From an uncultured Opitutales bacterium (lineage in GTDB: Bacteria > Verrucomicrobiota > Verrucomicrobiia > Opitutales > Intestinicryptomonadaceae), in contig CAKTTC010000007.1 of NCBI GenBank assembly GCA_934613645.1, positions 62,001-126,000 of the forward strand: DNA of 64,000 bases, read 5' to 3'. Of this stretch, positions 35,020-43,744 are shown one piece after another. The position numbers were made by a program, and so were the translations under genes. Each line of letters opens with the position of its first letter. Position 1 is the first letter of the stretch. The notes under the pieces were generated by a model. The model saw only the letters and a program-made list of their open reading frames with translations. It ran no database searches and was not told where the DNA came from.

Positions 35020-36081
35020 ATGAAGAAAATATCTATATTGTTTTTTACACTTTTATCAACGCTCGCGGTTTTCGCACAGGAGAAAGATCCGTTTGTGGGC
35101 TTCTTCAAGGGCGAAATTACCGCGCCTAAATACGGTTACCCGCTCAATACCGACCACACAATCTTCGGCGAAGTTTTCAAAGGCCCCAACGGCTACCGCC
35201 TGCGCCTGCAACCCGCCATTTTTGTGCGCGCGGAAAGCTTTGCAATAGCCGACGGGCTGAAGTCTTCGGGCGATAAAATCGTTCTGAACAAAGTGGGTTC
35301 GGGCGAAAAGTTCAAGAATTTGGAGGGATTCATTTCCGCCGACGCCGTAGACCTGAAAGTGGAATACCTCGGCAAGCCCGCCGAAATCAAGCTCAAACGC
35401 TACGAATACAAGTCGCCGACGCTCGGCTTGGAAGCTCCCGCGGGGGCAATCGTGCTTTTCGACGGCAAGAATTTCGACCAATGGGTGGGCAAGGACAACC
35501 GCAAAAACATTGTCCCGATTACTTGGAAAATCAACCCCGACGGCTCGTTTACAATCGACCAGTCAAAGGACGAAAAGGGCAAGAAAAAGGGCTACGTAAA
35601 CATCGTAACCAAACAGAAGTTCGGCAAGTTGCGTATGCACCTTGAGTTCAAGTTCCCGCCCGAATACGTAAAGATCCGCCAAGGGCGCAACAACAGCGGC
35701 GTAATCTTCAGCGGAATGTATGAGGTTCAGGTTCTCGACTCTTTCGGCTTCGAGGGCGCGTGGGACGAATGCGGCTCGGTTTACCGCCAAGTGCCCCCGT
35801 TGGTAAACGCCTGCTTGGAATCGGGCGTTTGGCAGACATACGACATCGAATTTACCCCCGCAGTTTACGACGGCAAAAAGCTCTTGCAGATGCCGAAAGT
35901 CACGGCGCGTTTGAACGGCATACTTGTCCAGAAAGACACTCCGTTTGCGTATCCCACGCACCTGCAACCCGCTCAGGGCGCAAAGTTCGACACGTCAACG
36001 CACCCCGCAACTGTCGATATTCTTTTGCAGGACCATACCAACCCGATTTCGTTCAGAAACATCTGGGTAATGCCCGAATAA
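35020..36081 (+). CDS. Secreted DUF1080 (3-keto-disaccharide hydrolase-like) protein
   Basis: 353 residues. Signal peptide MKKISILFFTLLSTLAVFAQ. An N-terminal 120-residue beta-rich part, then a concanavalin/LamG-like DUF1080 domain (IVLFDGKNFDQWVGKDN; FGKLRMHLEFKFPPE; RNNSGVIFSGMYEVQVLDSF; LLQDHTNPISFRNIWVMPE). Some DUF1080 proteins hydrolyse 3-keto-glycosides; others have no known activity. It acts outside the inner membrane. Such proteins are abundant in Verrucomicrobiota and Planctomycetota. It has its own promoter and terminator, so it is monocistronic. Confidence 0.88.
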   Translation: MKKISILFFTLLSTLAVFAQEKDPFVGFFKGEITAPKYGYPLNTDHTIFGEVFKGPNGYRLRLQPAIFVRAESFAIADGLKSSGDKIVLNKVGSGEKFKNLEGFISADAVDLKVEYLGKPAEIKLKRYEYKSPTLGLEAPAGAIVLFDGKNFDQWVGKDNRKNIVPITWKINPDGSFTIDQSKDEKGKKKGYVNIVTKQKFGKLRMHLEFKFPPEYVKIRQGRNNSGVIFSGMYEVQVLDSFGFEGAWDECGSVYRQVPPLVNACLESGVWQTYDIEFTPAVYDGKKLLQMPKVTARLNGILVQKDTPFAYPTHLQPAQGAKFDTSTHPATVDILLQDHTNPISFRNIWVMPE

Positions 36082-36102
36082 TTCGGCTCTAAAATCACAA
36101 AC

Positions 36103-36136
36103 AAAAATCGGGAACTGTGAAGTTCCCGATTTTTTT
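36103..36136 (+). terminator. Intrinsic terminator
   Basis: 14-bp perfect stem AAAAATCGGGAACT/AGTTCCCGATTTTT with loop GTGA and a T-run. The symmetric A and T tails let it act on both strands. Confidence 0.9.
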
Positions 36137-36236
36137 GCGCCCGTGTCCATTTGCCCGCACCGATTCGCGCACTGTCTGCGGGGAGAAGATTGTCTGATTT
36201 TGCACGTCTTCGATTACAGGAAATTCGCTTGGGCGC

Positions 36237-36269
36237 AAAAAAACGGCGAACCGCAGAGGAACGCCGTTT
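36237..36269 (-). terminator. Intrinsic terminator of hisG
   Basis: On the minus strand AAACGGCG pairs with CGCCGTTT, followed by TTTT beyond the stem. Confidence 0.7.
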
Positions 36270-36287
36270 CTGAAATTTGCGGTCTGA

Positions 36288-37166
36288 TTAGGGGATAATC
36301 TTGTTGAGCGGATACTCAACAATGCCTTCCGCGCCGTTTGCCTTGAGCACGGGAACCAAGTCGCGCACGAGCGATTCGTCAACGATTGTTTCGACCGCCA
36401 CCCACGCTTCGTCGGAAAGCGTTGCAATGGTGGGCTTGCGCAGGGCGGGCAGACCCGCTATAACTTTCGCCAAGTTGCCCTTGGGCAGGTTCATCTTAAG
36501 GCCTACTTTGTTGTTGGCGTCGAGAGCCGCCTGCAAAAGCATTGCTATTGACTCTATCTTCGCGCGCTTTTTGGGGTCTTCCCAAGCCGCCTTGTTGGCG
36601 ATGAATTTCGTGTTTGTGTAGAGCATTGTGTCCACAATGCGCAGGTTGTTTGCGCGCAGCGAAGAGCCCGTTTCAGTGATGTCGGCGATGGCGTCTACAA
36701 GGTCGGGAACTTTAACTTCCGTCGCGCCCCACGAGAACTCAACCTCGGCGTTCACTCCGTTGTCTTGGAGGTATTTTTTCGTGACGTTTACAAGCTCCGT
36801 TGCAATGCGCTTGCCTTCCAAGTCTTTCACGCTTTTTACCGGCGAGTCTTCCTTCACGCAGATAACCCAGCGCGATTTAAGCGTTGTTGCCTTGCTGTAG
36901 ATGAGGTCGCAAACTTCTACAACGTCGCTGTTGTTTTCAACAATCCAGTCGTAGCCGGTAAGTCCGCAGTCGAAAAAGCCCTGCTCAACGTAGCGGCTTA
37001 TTTCCTGTGCGCGCACGAAGCGGCCGTCAAGCTCTTCGTCGTTAATCGACGGCTTGTATGAGCGCGAGCCTTTCGTGATTTTCCAGCCCGCCTTGCCGAA
37101 AAGCGAAATTGTAGATTCTTCGAGGCTGCCTTTCGGGAAGCCGACCATAATAAGAGGATTACCCAT
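36288..37166 (-). CDS. hisG: ATP phosphoribosyltransferase, long (regulated) form
   Basis: First step of His synthesis: ATP + PRPP to PR-ATP. 292 residues, so it is HisG-long with its own C-terminal ACT-like regulatory domain (from about residue 215), which does not need HisZ. Motifs: FPKGSLEESTISLFGKAGW, CGLTGYDWIVEN, and the PRPP site DLVDAIADITETGSSLRANN. Start 37166 (MGNPLIMVGFPKG) has AAGAAAG upstream; the frame is open 26 codons more. No other his gene is adjacent. A tRNA-Gly gene lies upstream on the same strand. Confidence 0.95.
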   Translation of the reverse strand: MGNPLIMVGFPKGSLEESTISLFGKAGWKITKGSRSYKPSINDEELDGRFVRAQEISRYVEQGFFDCGLTGYDWIVENNSDVVEVCDLIYSKATTLKSRWVICVKEDSPVKSVKDLEGKRIATELVNVTKKYLQDNGVNAEVEFSWGATEVKVPDLVDAIADITETGSSLRANNLRIVDTMLYTNTKFIANKAAWEDPKKRAKIESIAMLLQAALDANNKVGLKMNLPKGNLAKVIAGLPALRKPTIATLSDEAWVAVETIVDESLVRDLVPVLKANGAEGIVEYPLNKIIP

Positions 37167-37282
37167 TTTGAACTTCTTTCTTGTTAATAAAAAAGCATTC
37201 CGCCGAGGACGCTCTGAAGAGGGTGCGCTAAAAGCCGCCGCCACAAATAAGCACCTTTCGGAGAAATGCTAAAATTTAAAAT

Positions 37283-37356
37283 TGGTGCGAGCAGACAGAA
37301 TCGAACTGACATCAGCTGTGTGGAAGACAGCGGTTTTACCACTAAACTATGCTCGC
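37283..37356 (-). tRNA. tRNA-Gly (anticodon UCC)
   Basis: Read on the minus strand: acceptor GCGAGCA pairs with TGCTCGC, D arm with TAGTGGTAAAA, anticodon stem GCTGT/ACAGC with loop CTTCCAC (TCC), T arm with GTTCGATTC. Discriminator A and an encoded CCA end at 37283. Confidence 0.95.
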
Positions 37357-37462
37357 GTAAAACTAAGGGGGATTTATCGTATATTTGCGCTTTAAGGTCA
37401 AGCACTTTTTTTGAAAAATCGCCCGCGTTTGTCGGCGTTTTTTCCGAAGCGCACAGGGGCGG

Positions 37463-37999
37463 TTAAGCGTTTTTGCCAAGCTTTTCGGCCTCGGCGAGTT
37501 TCTCTTCCGAGACTTCGCCCTCGTCTGTAAATCCGACACCCTTGACGATACCCGCAAGCCGCGCTCTGTCGAAGCAGGAAATCCAGCCGCCAAGTCCGTT
37601 CTCCGCGCCGTCGGTTGCCGATTCGCTTTCGTCGGCGGCGGTTGCAAGCAGGTAGATGTCGGTGAATGCGTAGTCGCTTTCGAAAAGCGGGTTCGCCCTG
37701 TCGAGCAGCGTTTTCATTTGTCCGCTCATTTCGTAGTAGTAAACGGGCGTTGCAAAGGCGATGGCGTCGGCGTTTTTCATCTTTTCGACTATTGCGTTTG
37801 CGTCGTCTTTTATCACGCATTTACGCGTTTTCTGGCACGCCAGACACCCGCGGCAGAAATTGATTGTCTTTCCCGCAAGCGATATTGTTTCGACTTCGTT
37901 GCCCGCTTTGCGCGCGCCCTTTGCGAACGCTTCAGCCAACGCCGCCGAATTTCCGTTTTTTCTGAGGGTTGTGGATATTACAAGAATTTTTTTTGCCAT
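37463..37999 (-). CDS. Flavodoxin-like NAD(P)H-dependent FMN reductase
   Basis: 178 residues. FMN-binding loop ILVISTTLRKNGNSAALAEA, the two-Cys segment INFCRGCLACQKTRKCVIKD that may bind metal or Fe-S as in iron-sulfur flavoproteins, and TPVYYYEMSGQMKTLLDRAN, the typical flavin contact of this family. Substrate unknown; members reduce quinones, azo or nitro compounds, or arsenicals. Start 37999 gives the MAKKILVIS N-terminus. Monocistronic by spacing. Confidence 0.88.
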   Translation of the reverse strand: MAKKILVISTTLRKNGNSAALAEAFAKGARKAGNEVETISLAGKTINFCRGCLACQKTRKCVIKDDANAIVEKMKNADAIAFATPVYYYEMSGQMKTLLDRANPLFESDYAFTDIYLLATAADESESATDGAENGLGGWISCFDRARLAGIVKGVGFTDEGEVSEEKLAEAEKLGKNA

Positions 38000-38120
38000 A
38001 GTTTTGACTGGTTGTATTGCGGTTAAACGACCGCTTTTTGAAAAAGTAAAGTTTTTATGTTCCGCGGCTAAGTTTCGCCGCCACGCCGCGCGGCTGCGCC
38101 CCACTCGGGAGTATGCGGAC

Positions 38121-38148
38121 AAAAAAAAGGGGCGGAAAAGCCCGCCCC
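38121..38148 (-). terminator. Intrinsic terminator of the esterase gene
   Basis: On the minus strand GGGGCGG-GCTTTT-CCGCCCC followed by TTTTTTTT. Confidence 0.88.
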
Positions 38149-38158
38149 GAAAATCGGT

Positions 38159-39697
38159 TTAATTCTGCTTTTGCGTTTGGAACGGCACTGCGGGCAGCCC
38201 GTTTTCGTTGAAGAGCCAGACTTCGGGTTTTGCCCAGCTTTTCCACGCGTAGCGCACGCCCGTTATTTCGCCGTCGGCATTCACCTCAATCTGGTTGCGC
38301 GAAACTATTTTCGCTTGGGCGTTTTGCCATTTGCCGTTTACAAGCACCTCAACGGGGGCGTTTTCGCCTTGCGCTTTCAGGTGCGCGCCGAACGTTTTGA
38401 AGCCCACAACGGCGCGTTTGCCGTCGAACTTTACCGACTTCATTTCGGGGAAGTCGGGCTTGAACGACTTGTCGGCGTAGGTGTGGCGCATAACGCTTTC
38501 GAAAAGGCGTTTTGCAACGGGGCGTTTGTCGCGCGGGTGAATGTCGTGCTGCGTGCCCGTATCGACAATGCAAATCATTCCCACGTTTTTGAGCGATTTT
38601 GCAACGTCGGCCTGCGCTTGGCGGACTTCCGCCCACACCGACCGCGTTTCGAACGACGGCAGCTGGAAGAAGTAGAACGGCATATTGGGCTTGCCCCAGT
38701 AGCTGCGCCACGCGGTAATCAGCGTTTTAAAAGTGTCGGCGAAAGAGATTCTGCGCGGGAAAGGCGCGTCGGCTTCGCCCTGATACCACGCAAAGCCGCG
38801 GGCAGTGTAGCCCGCAATGGGCGCGATTGTCCCGTTATACATGTAGCACGGCGTTTCCTGCGGACGCCACGGCGACAATGAATTCGGCTTGAAGCGGACA
38901 ATCTGCTTGCGTGCGGCGGCTTCTTTGTCGGTCAATTTTTTGCCCTTGTGTTTTGCGTCGAAGTCGGCGAGCTTTTTGTCGTAGTCGGCCTTCACTTTTT
39001 GGTAGTCGAATTCGGCTTCGAGCTTCCTGAACTTTTCCAAATACTCTTTGTTTGCCTCCGAGGTCATTTTGCCCTCGTCTATCCAGCAGCACATCATTGT
39101 TCCGCCGAGCGGGGTGTCGAGAAGCCCCACGGGGGTGTCGAGCTTTTTGGAGAGCATATCGCCGAAGTAGTAGCCGATTGCGCTGAGGTTCGACTTTATG
39201 TTCTTTTGCTCAAGCACAATCCAGTTGCTGCCCTTGGGCGAATCGGCCTGCGGTTTTTTAGCCATATGGCGGGGCTGGACGAAGAAGCGGACGTTCTTGT
39301 TGATGTTTTTTTCGACTTCGCCGAAGCTGTCGGTTGCGCGCAGCGACCACGCCATGTTGCTTTGTCCGCCCAGAACCCAGACTTCGCCCACGAGGACGTT
39401 TTTAAGCGTCTTTTTCAGCTTGCCGTTTTCGAAAAACTCGAGCGTTTTCGGCTCGAAACTCTTCTTCATTTTGGCGGTAAACACTGTCCATTTCCCGTTT
39501 GCGTCGGCCTTTGTTTTTACCGTTCCCGCGTCGGTCTTGACTGCCACCTGCGCGTTGGAATCGGCAGTGCCCCAGATTTTATTGGGCATACCCGCCTGCA
39601 AAACCATGTTGTCGGAAAATATCTGCGGAAGTTTTATCTCCGCCGACGCCGCGCCCGCGGCAACCGCCGCAAGCGCAATAATTGACCATTTTTTCAT
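38159..39697 (-). CDS. Secreted sialate O-acetylesterase-like SGNH hydrolase
   Basis: 512 residues. Signal peptide MKKWSIIALAAVAAGAASA. An N-terminal beta-domain (EIKLPQIFSDNMVLQAGMPN), then an SGNH hydrolase with the nucleophile in VLGGQSNMAWS, GLLDTPLGGTMMCCWIDEG, an insertion of charged helices (residues 230-265), GFAWYQGEADAPF and the catalytic Asp/His in DTGTQHDIHPRDK. It removes O-acetyl groups from sugars; the sialate name is the family name, and xylan or other acetylated glycans are equally possible. Exported; works on external glycans. Confidence 0.87.
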   Translation of the reverse strand: MKKWSIIALAAVAAGAASAEIKLPQIFSDNMVLQAGMPNKIWGTADSNAQVAVKTDAGTVKTKADANGKWTVFTAKMKKSFEPKTLEFFENGKLKKTLKNVLVGEVWVLGGQSNMAWSLRATDSFGEVEKNINKNVRFFVQPRHMAKKPQADSPKGSNWIVLEQKNIKSNLSAIGYYFGDMLSKKLDTPVGLLDTPLGGTMMCCWIDEGKMTSEANKEYLEKFRKLEAEFDYQKVKADYDKKLADFDAKHKGKKLTDKEAAARKQIVRFKPNSLSPWRPQETPCYMYNGTIAPIAGYTARGFAWYQGEADAPFPRRISFADTFKTLITAWRSYWGKPNMPFYFFQLPSFETRSVWAEVRQAQADVAKSLKNVGMICIVDTGTQHDIHPRDKRPVAKRLFESVMRHTYADKSFKPDFPEMKSVKFDGKRAVVGFKTFGAHLKAQGENAPVEVLVNGKWQNAQAKIVSRNQIEVNADGEITGVRYAWKSWAKPEVWLFNENGLPAVPFQTQKQN

Positions 39698-39810
39698 ATA
39701 GATACCTGTTTTTTATTGATTCCTCCGCCTTGCGCGCGTTGGACGAAACGTTCGTCCGATTCGGCGGTGTATCCTTAAATATTTGTGCGCCTAAGTGCAG
39801 ATGTCAATTA

Positions 39811-41451
39811 TTATTTGGCGTTTGGCGTTTCGTCTGCGCTTTCGAAAACGCCCGAGTTGCCGCGTATAATCGTCTCCAAAACGGCGCGCGTGCGTTTGGC
39901 TTCGGGCGAGCCGTTTTTTGCGATGATTGCCGCGGCTGCGCGCAGCTCTGGCAGCGGCGGCAGACGAAGGCGCGCAAGTTTGCGGGCGGCGCGTTCGGTT
40001 TCGGAAAAGTCGCCGAGGGCGGTTTTGCGGCAGATGAATTCAAGCAGAGCCGAGGCGTCGCGCGGGTCGCGGGCTGTCGCGGTTTCGGCTATTTGTGCGG
40101 CTTCGGCGGCTCTGCCGATTTTTGCAAGTTCGCGCGCGGTTTCCGCAAGCAGGGCGGAGGAGGCGGTTTTTTCAAGCTCGCGCAGTGCGGAGTCGCCCTC
40201 AAGCCCGCTTTGGGCGGCGTATGCCGAAAGGGCTTCGAAAGCGGCAAGGCGCGCGCGCTGGGCGTCGGTATATTTTGCCGAATCTTTTTTCAGCGACCGC
40301 GCATACCCGAGCGCGTTTTCGCATTCGCCCGATTTATACGAAGCTTCAAGCGCAATCAGCCCGAAGTCGGCAACGGCAAAGTTTTTGAAAATCGCGTTTT
40401 CAAGCAGCATTTTGGCAGTTTTAACGTCGCCGCGCTGCGCCGCAAACTCTCCTATTTGCGCGCAGGCGCGTTCGTCCGACAGGTTCGACTCCGCGAGCGA
40501 ATCCAGCAGTCCGCGCGCGGCTTCCGTTTCGTCGAGTTTTTCAAGCACTGCGGCGTGCCGCAGGCGGGGCGTTATTGAGGACGGGTTTTCCGCAACGCAC
40601 ATAAGCGAAAACGTCCGCGCCCTTGCGTATTCGCCGCGCTCGCAAAACAGTTCGACCAGCGTTGCGTATATCCCGAGTTTTGATTGTTGCGTCTTTTTAT
40701 TGAGCGCGGTTTCGAGCGTTTTCAACGCCTCCGCCTCCCAGCCCTGCGCCCAATCGTTTCTGGCAAGAATTTCCATTCCGTCGAGCGCGTCTGTCAGGCC
40801 GTATTTGCGCAGGCACTCGTTGGATTTTTTATATTCGCCGTGTGCGGCGTAGAGTTTGGAAAGTGTGAATGCGAGGTTTACTGTCAGCGCGCGGTCATCG
40901 GAGTAGCTGAGCAATTTTCTGAGTGCGGCGGCGAGTTTTTCGTCTTCGCCAAGTCGGGCGAGCAGCAATGCGTATGTTTTGACGAAATCCGGGTCGTTTT
41001 TTGCGAAGAAAAGCGTTTGTTCCAGAACAAGCACTGCCGTTTCGGGTTTACCGAACCCCGCGGAGTAGAATTCGGCGAGCCGTTGCGCGGTCTTTGCGTT
41101 TTTGGGATTGCGCGCGTGCGCCAAGTGCAGGCTCACGAAGGCGTTTTCCCAATCGCCTTTTTGCATGTATTCACGCGCCTTTTCTGCCGCGTAATCTCCC
41201 GTTTTTTCTCTGACAAGCGCAGCGTTTGTCGGGTATTTTACTGCCTCCCAAACTGTCATATCATCGAAGCCGCGCGCGTATTTAAAAAATACAAACACGA
41301 AACCCACCCAGCACGCCCAGAGCAGGGCGACCACGGCCACGAGAACCGCAAAAACCCGCCTCCACCTCACTTCAAGCGTCCACTCTCCCTCTTCGGAAAC
41401 TCTTCTTTGCAGCAGTCCGAGTAGCGCGGGGTATTGGTTTTCTTCTTTCAT
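39811..41451 (-). CDS. TPR-repeat membrane protein
   Basis: 546 residues. A basic cytoplasmic N-terminus, one TM helix at about 32-54 (AVLVAVVALLWACWVGFVFVF), then a long alpha-helical region of TPR-like repeats (KAREYMQKGDWENAFVSLHL; AFTLSKLYAAHGEYKKSNEC; AQRLAEFYSAGFGKPETAVL) up to the C-terminus. Probably a scaffold on the periplasmic side. No enzymatic motif. Partner unknown; the flanks are an esterase gene and a repeat block. Confidence 0.78.
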   Translation of the reverse strand: MKEENQYPALLGLLQRRVSEEGEWTLEVRWRRVFAVLVAVVALLWACWVGFVFVFFKYARGFDDMTVWEAVKYPTNAALVREKTGDYAAEKAREYMQKGDWENAFVSLHLAHARNPKNAKTAQRLAEFYSAGFGKPETAVLVLEQTLFFAKNDPDFVKTYALLLARLGEDEKLAAALRKLLSYSDDRALTVNLAFTLSKLYAAHGEYKKSNECLRKYGLTDALDGMEILARNDWAQGWEAEALKTLETALNKKTQQSKLGIYATLVELFCERGEYARARTFSLMCVAENPSSITPRLRHAAVLEKLDETEAARGLLDSLAESNLSDERACAQIGEFAAQRGDVKTAKMLLENAIFKNFAVADFGLIALEASYKSGECENALGYARSLKKDSAKYTDAQRARLAAFEALSAYAAQSGLEGDSALRELEKTASSALLAETARELAKIGRAAEAAQIAETATARDPRDASALLEFICRKTALGDFSETERAARKLARLRLPPLPELRAAAAIIAKNGSPEAKRTRAVLETIIRGNSGVFESADETPNAK

Positions 41452-41821
41452 TTTTTTTATGATTACTTAAGAGGCGGCGATTGGCTATGCCAATGCGCCT
41501 TTGACTTTGGTTGAAGTATTTTACTTTTTCTGAAGTGGCGGCTATTTTTTTATATATCGGTAAGTGGCGGCGATTGAACTTTGTTCAATGCACCTTTGAT
41601 TTTGGTTGAAGTTTTTTACTTTTCCGAAAGAGGCGGCGATTGGCGCAGCCAATCCGCCTTTGACTCTGGTTAAAGTGTTTTTGTGTATATAAGTCGGTTG
41701 CTGAATTTTGTTTGGTAGATTTCTGATTATCTCTTGAAGATTAGTTTTTATTAGTATTCAAGCAAGTTTTTATTAGCCCAATTACTGTGGTTAGTGTGGC
41801 GGGTTTTATTTCAAAATTTTA
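41452..41821. repeat. Intergenic palindrome block
   Basis: No gene. Three hairpins of the family with stems GGCGATTGGC-tat-GCCAATGCGCC (41473-41498), GGCGATTGAAC-ttt-GTTCAATGCACC (41568-41594) and GGCGATTGGC-gca-GCCAATCCGCC (41635-41660). Each is followed by TTTGA(C/T)TTTGGTTGAAG or a close variant, so it is a threefold imperfect direct repeat. Confidence 0.8.
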
Positions 41822-41850
41822 TTGACAGCAACTGGAATAGATTTTTTTAT
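41822..41850 (+). promoter_or_regulatory. Candidate promoter for the dehydrogenase operon
   Basis: TTGACA (41822-41827), 17-bp spacer, TTTTAT (41845-41850); about 28 bases upstream of the ATG. Confidence 0.5.
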
Positions 41851-41877
41851 TTTTATATTGCAAAAAAGTTTTGTATT

Positions 41878-43086
41878 ATGAAGACGTTTGAATTCAGTTT
41901 TTACAATCCCGTGCGCGTTGTGTTTGGGGCGGGCAAGCTCGACTCTCTCGGCGAGGAAACGGCAAAAATCGGCAAGGTTGCGCTTATTGTAAGCTATGCG
42001 AATTTCGGAAGCATAAAGCCGACGCTCGACCGCGCCGCAAAAAGTCTTGAAGCGGCAGGGGTGCGGGTTGTGAAATTTTTCGAATTCGAGCAGAACCCTG
42101 ACATTTCTACTGTCGCCAAGGGGCGCGACGTTGCCATTGCCGAAAAGTGCGACGTTGTTGTCGGAATCGGCGGTGGTTCAGCAATGGACGCTGCCAAGGC
42201 CGTAGCCGCCGCCGTCTACTACGAGGGCGATTTATGGAATATGGTTGCCCACTCGCACAGCCGCGTTGCCGACATCAAGCCGCCCGAAAAGGCTCTGCCG
42301 ATTGTCTGCGTGCCCACGCTTCCCGCCACGGGCAGCGAGATGAACATGTGTTCTGTTTTAAGCAACAGGGCGTTGGGGTGCAAGTCCTACATTTGGGCGG
42401 AATGCCTGTTTGCAAAGCTCGCGCTGCAAGACCCCGAACTTACGTATTCAGTCCCGCCGAAGCTTACGGCTCTTGCGTGTGTGGACGCAATTTCGCACGT
42501 TTTGGAAATCTACATAAATTCGCGCGACGGAACTCCGTTGCAGTCGTATTTTCAGGAGTCGGTGATGCGCGTTTGCATGGAGAATCTCTTTGCGGCGATT
42601 GAGAACCCGAGCGACGAATTTGCGCGCGCCAACTTGATGTGGGCTGCCGCCTGCGCCATAAACGGCTGGGCATACCCCGGCGACGGCTGGACGCCCGTCC
42701 ACCAAGTTGGGCACGTTCTTACAAGCAAGTTCGGCGTGGCGCACGGCGCGAGCATTTCGTGTCTGTTGCCAGCGTGGATGCGCTACAATTCAAAACGCCG
42801 CCCGAACGTCTACGCAAATTTTGCGCACAACGTAATGGGGGTGTCGAAAGGGCTGCCCGAAGATGCGGCAATAAGCGGGGGAATCGACGCGTTCGAGGCT
42901 TTTCTCATGCGCGCAGGCGTTCCCATTTCGCTCGCCGACCTGAACATTTCACCCGAGCATTTCGACGCAATCGTGGACGGCGTGCGCGCGGTGTCGTTCA
43001 ATTCCGACGGCGTTCTTGCGTGCAATCCCACAATGACTGCCGCCGACATCAAAAACGTGCTTACAAACTCCTACGAAAGGAAATAG
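41878..43086 (+). CDS. Iron-containing (type III) alcohol dehydrogenase
   Basis: 402 residues. NAD(P)-binding GIGGGSAMDAAKAVAAA, PTLPATGSEMN, and metal-binding His residues in VHQVGHVLTSKFGVAHGASI. Closest in pattern to NAD(P)H-dependent butanol dehydrogenases (BdhA/YqhD), which reduce small aldehydes. First gene of a three-gene operon; deoC starts 1 base after its stop. If DeoC releases acetaldehyde, this enzyme could reduce it to ethanol (inference). Confidence 0.9.
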   Translation: MKTFEFSFYNPVRVVFGAGKLDSLGEETAKIGKVALIVSYANFGSIKPTLDRAAKSLEAAGVRVVKFFEFEQNPDISTVAKGRDVAIAEKCDVVVGIGGGSAMDAAKAVAAAVYYEGDLWNMVAHSHSRVADIKPPEKALPIVCVPTLPATGSEMNMCSVLSNRALGCKSYIWAECLFAKLALQDPELTYSVPPKLTALACVDAISHVLEIYINSRDGTPLQSYFQESVMRVCMENLFAAIENPSDEFARANLMWAAACAINGWAYPGDGWTPVHQVGHVLTSKFGVAHGASISCLLPAWMRYNSKRRPNVYANFAHNVMGVSKGLPEDAAISGGIDAFEAFLMRAGVPISLADLNISPEHFDAIVDGVRAVSFNSDGVLACNPTMTAADIKNVLTNSYERK

Positions 43087-43087
43087 A

Positions 43088-43744
43088 ATGTATAGATGCG
43101 AATTTGCCAGAATGGTAGACATCAGCGCGGTGCGCGCGCAATCGACAAAGGCGGAAGTCGATATGATTATAGACGCCGCAAAAAAATACGGCTTCGTCTG
43201 CGTGTTCGGGCTTAACGGATTTACTCCGTATATCGTCCGTCGGCTCGAAGACAGGCCCGACATTGCAGTCGGCGGGGTTGTCGGCTTTCCGTCGGGCGGC
43301 GAATCGACTGCGGCAAAATGTTTTCAAGCCGACGAAATGCAGAAATGCGGCTGCGGCGAAATCGATATGGTTATGAACGTGGGCAGGCTGAAATCGGGAA
43401 TGTTTGCCGATGTGCGTGCCGACATCGCCGCCGTCCGAAAAGCGGTAGAAAAGCCGCTGAAAGTGATTGTCGAGGCGCCGCTGCTCGACGAAGCGGAGCT
43501 TGCCGCCGCCGCGCGGATTGTTTTGGAAAGCGGCGCTGACTTTGTAAAAACGGGCACGGGCTGGGCGGGGGCAACTACTTTGCGGCATGTGGAGGTTATA
43601 AAAAACGCGGTCGGAGACGGCATAAAAATCAAGGTTGCAGGCGGCGTTCGAGATGTCGAAACGGTGGAATCAATGCGCGCGCTGGGCGTGAGCCGCTTCG
43701 GGATAGGCTATTCGAGCGCGCTGAAAATAATAGAGTCGCTATGA
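43088..43744 (+). CDS. deoC: Deoxyribose-phosphate aldolase
   Basis: Splits 2-deoxyribose-5-P into acetaldehyde and glyceraldehyde-3-P. 218 residues, TIM barrel. Schiff-base Lys in ADFVKTGTGW; second active-site Lys in IKIKVAGGVRD; GEIDMVMNVGRLKSG and RFGIGYSSALKI are conserved. DeoC-like aldolases can act on other short phosphorylated sugars, so the exact substrate is open. It overlaps the FGGY kinase gene by ATGA. Confidence 0.9.
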   Translation: MYRCEFARMVDISAVRAQSTKAEVDMIIDAAKKYGFVCVFGLNGFTPYIVRRLEDRPDIAVGGVVGFPSGGESTAAKCFQADEMQKCGCGEIDMVMNVGRLKSGMFADVRADIAAVRKAVEKPLKVIVEAPLLDEAELAAAARIVLESGADFVKTGTGWAGATTLRHVEVIKNAVGDGIKIKVAGGVRDVETVESMRALGVSRFGIGYSSALKIIESL

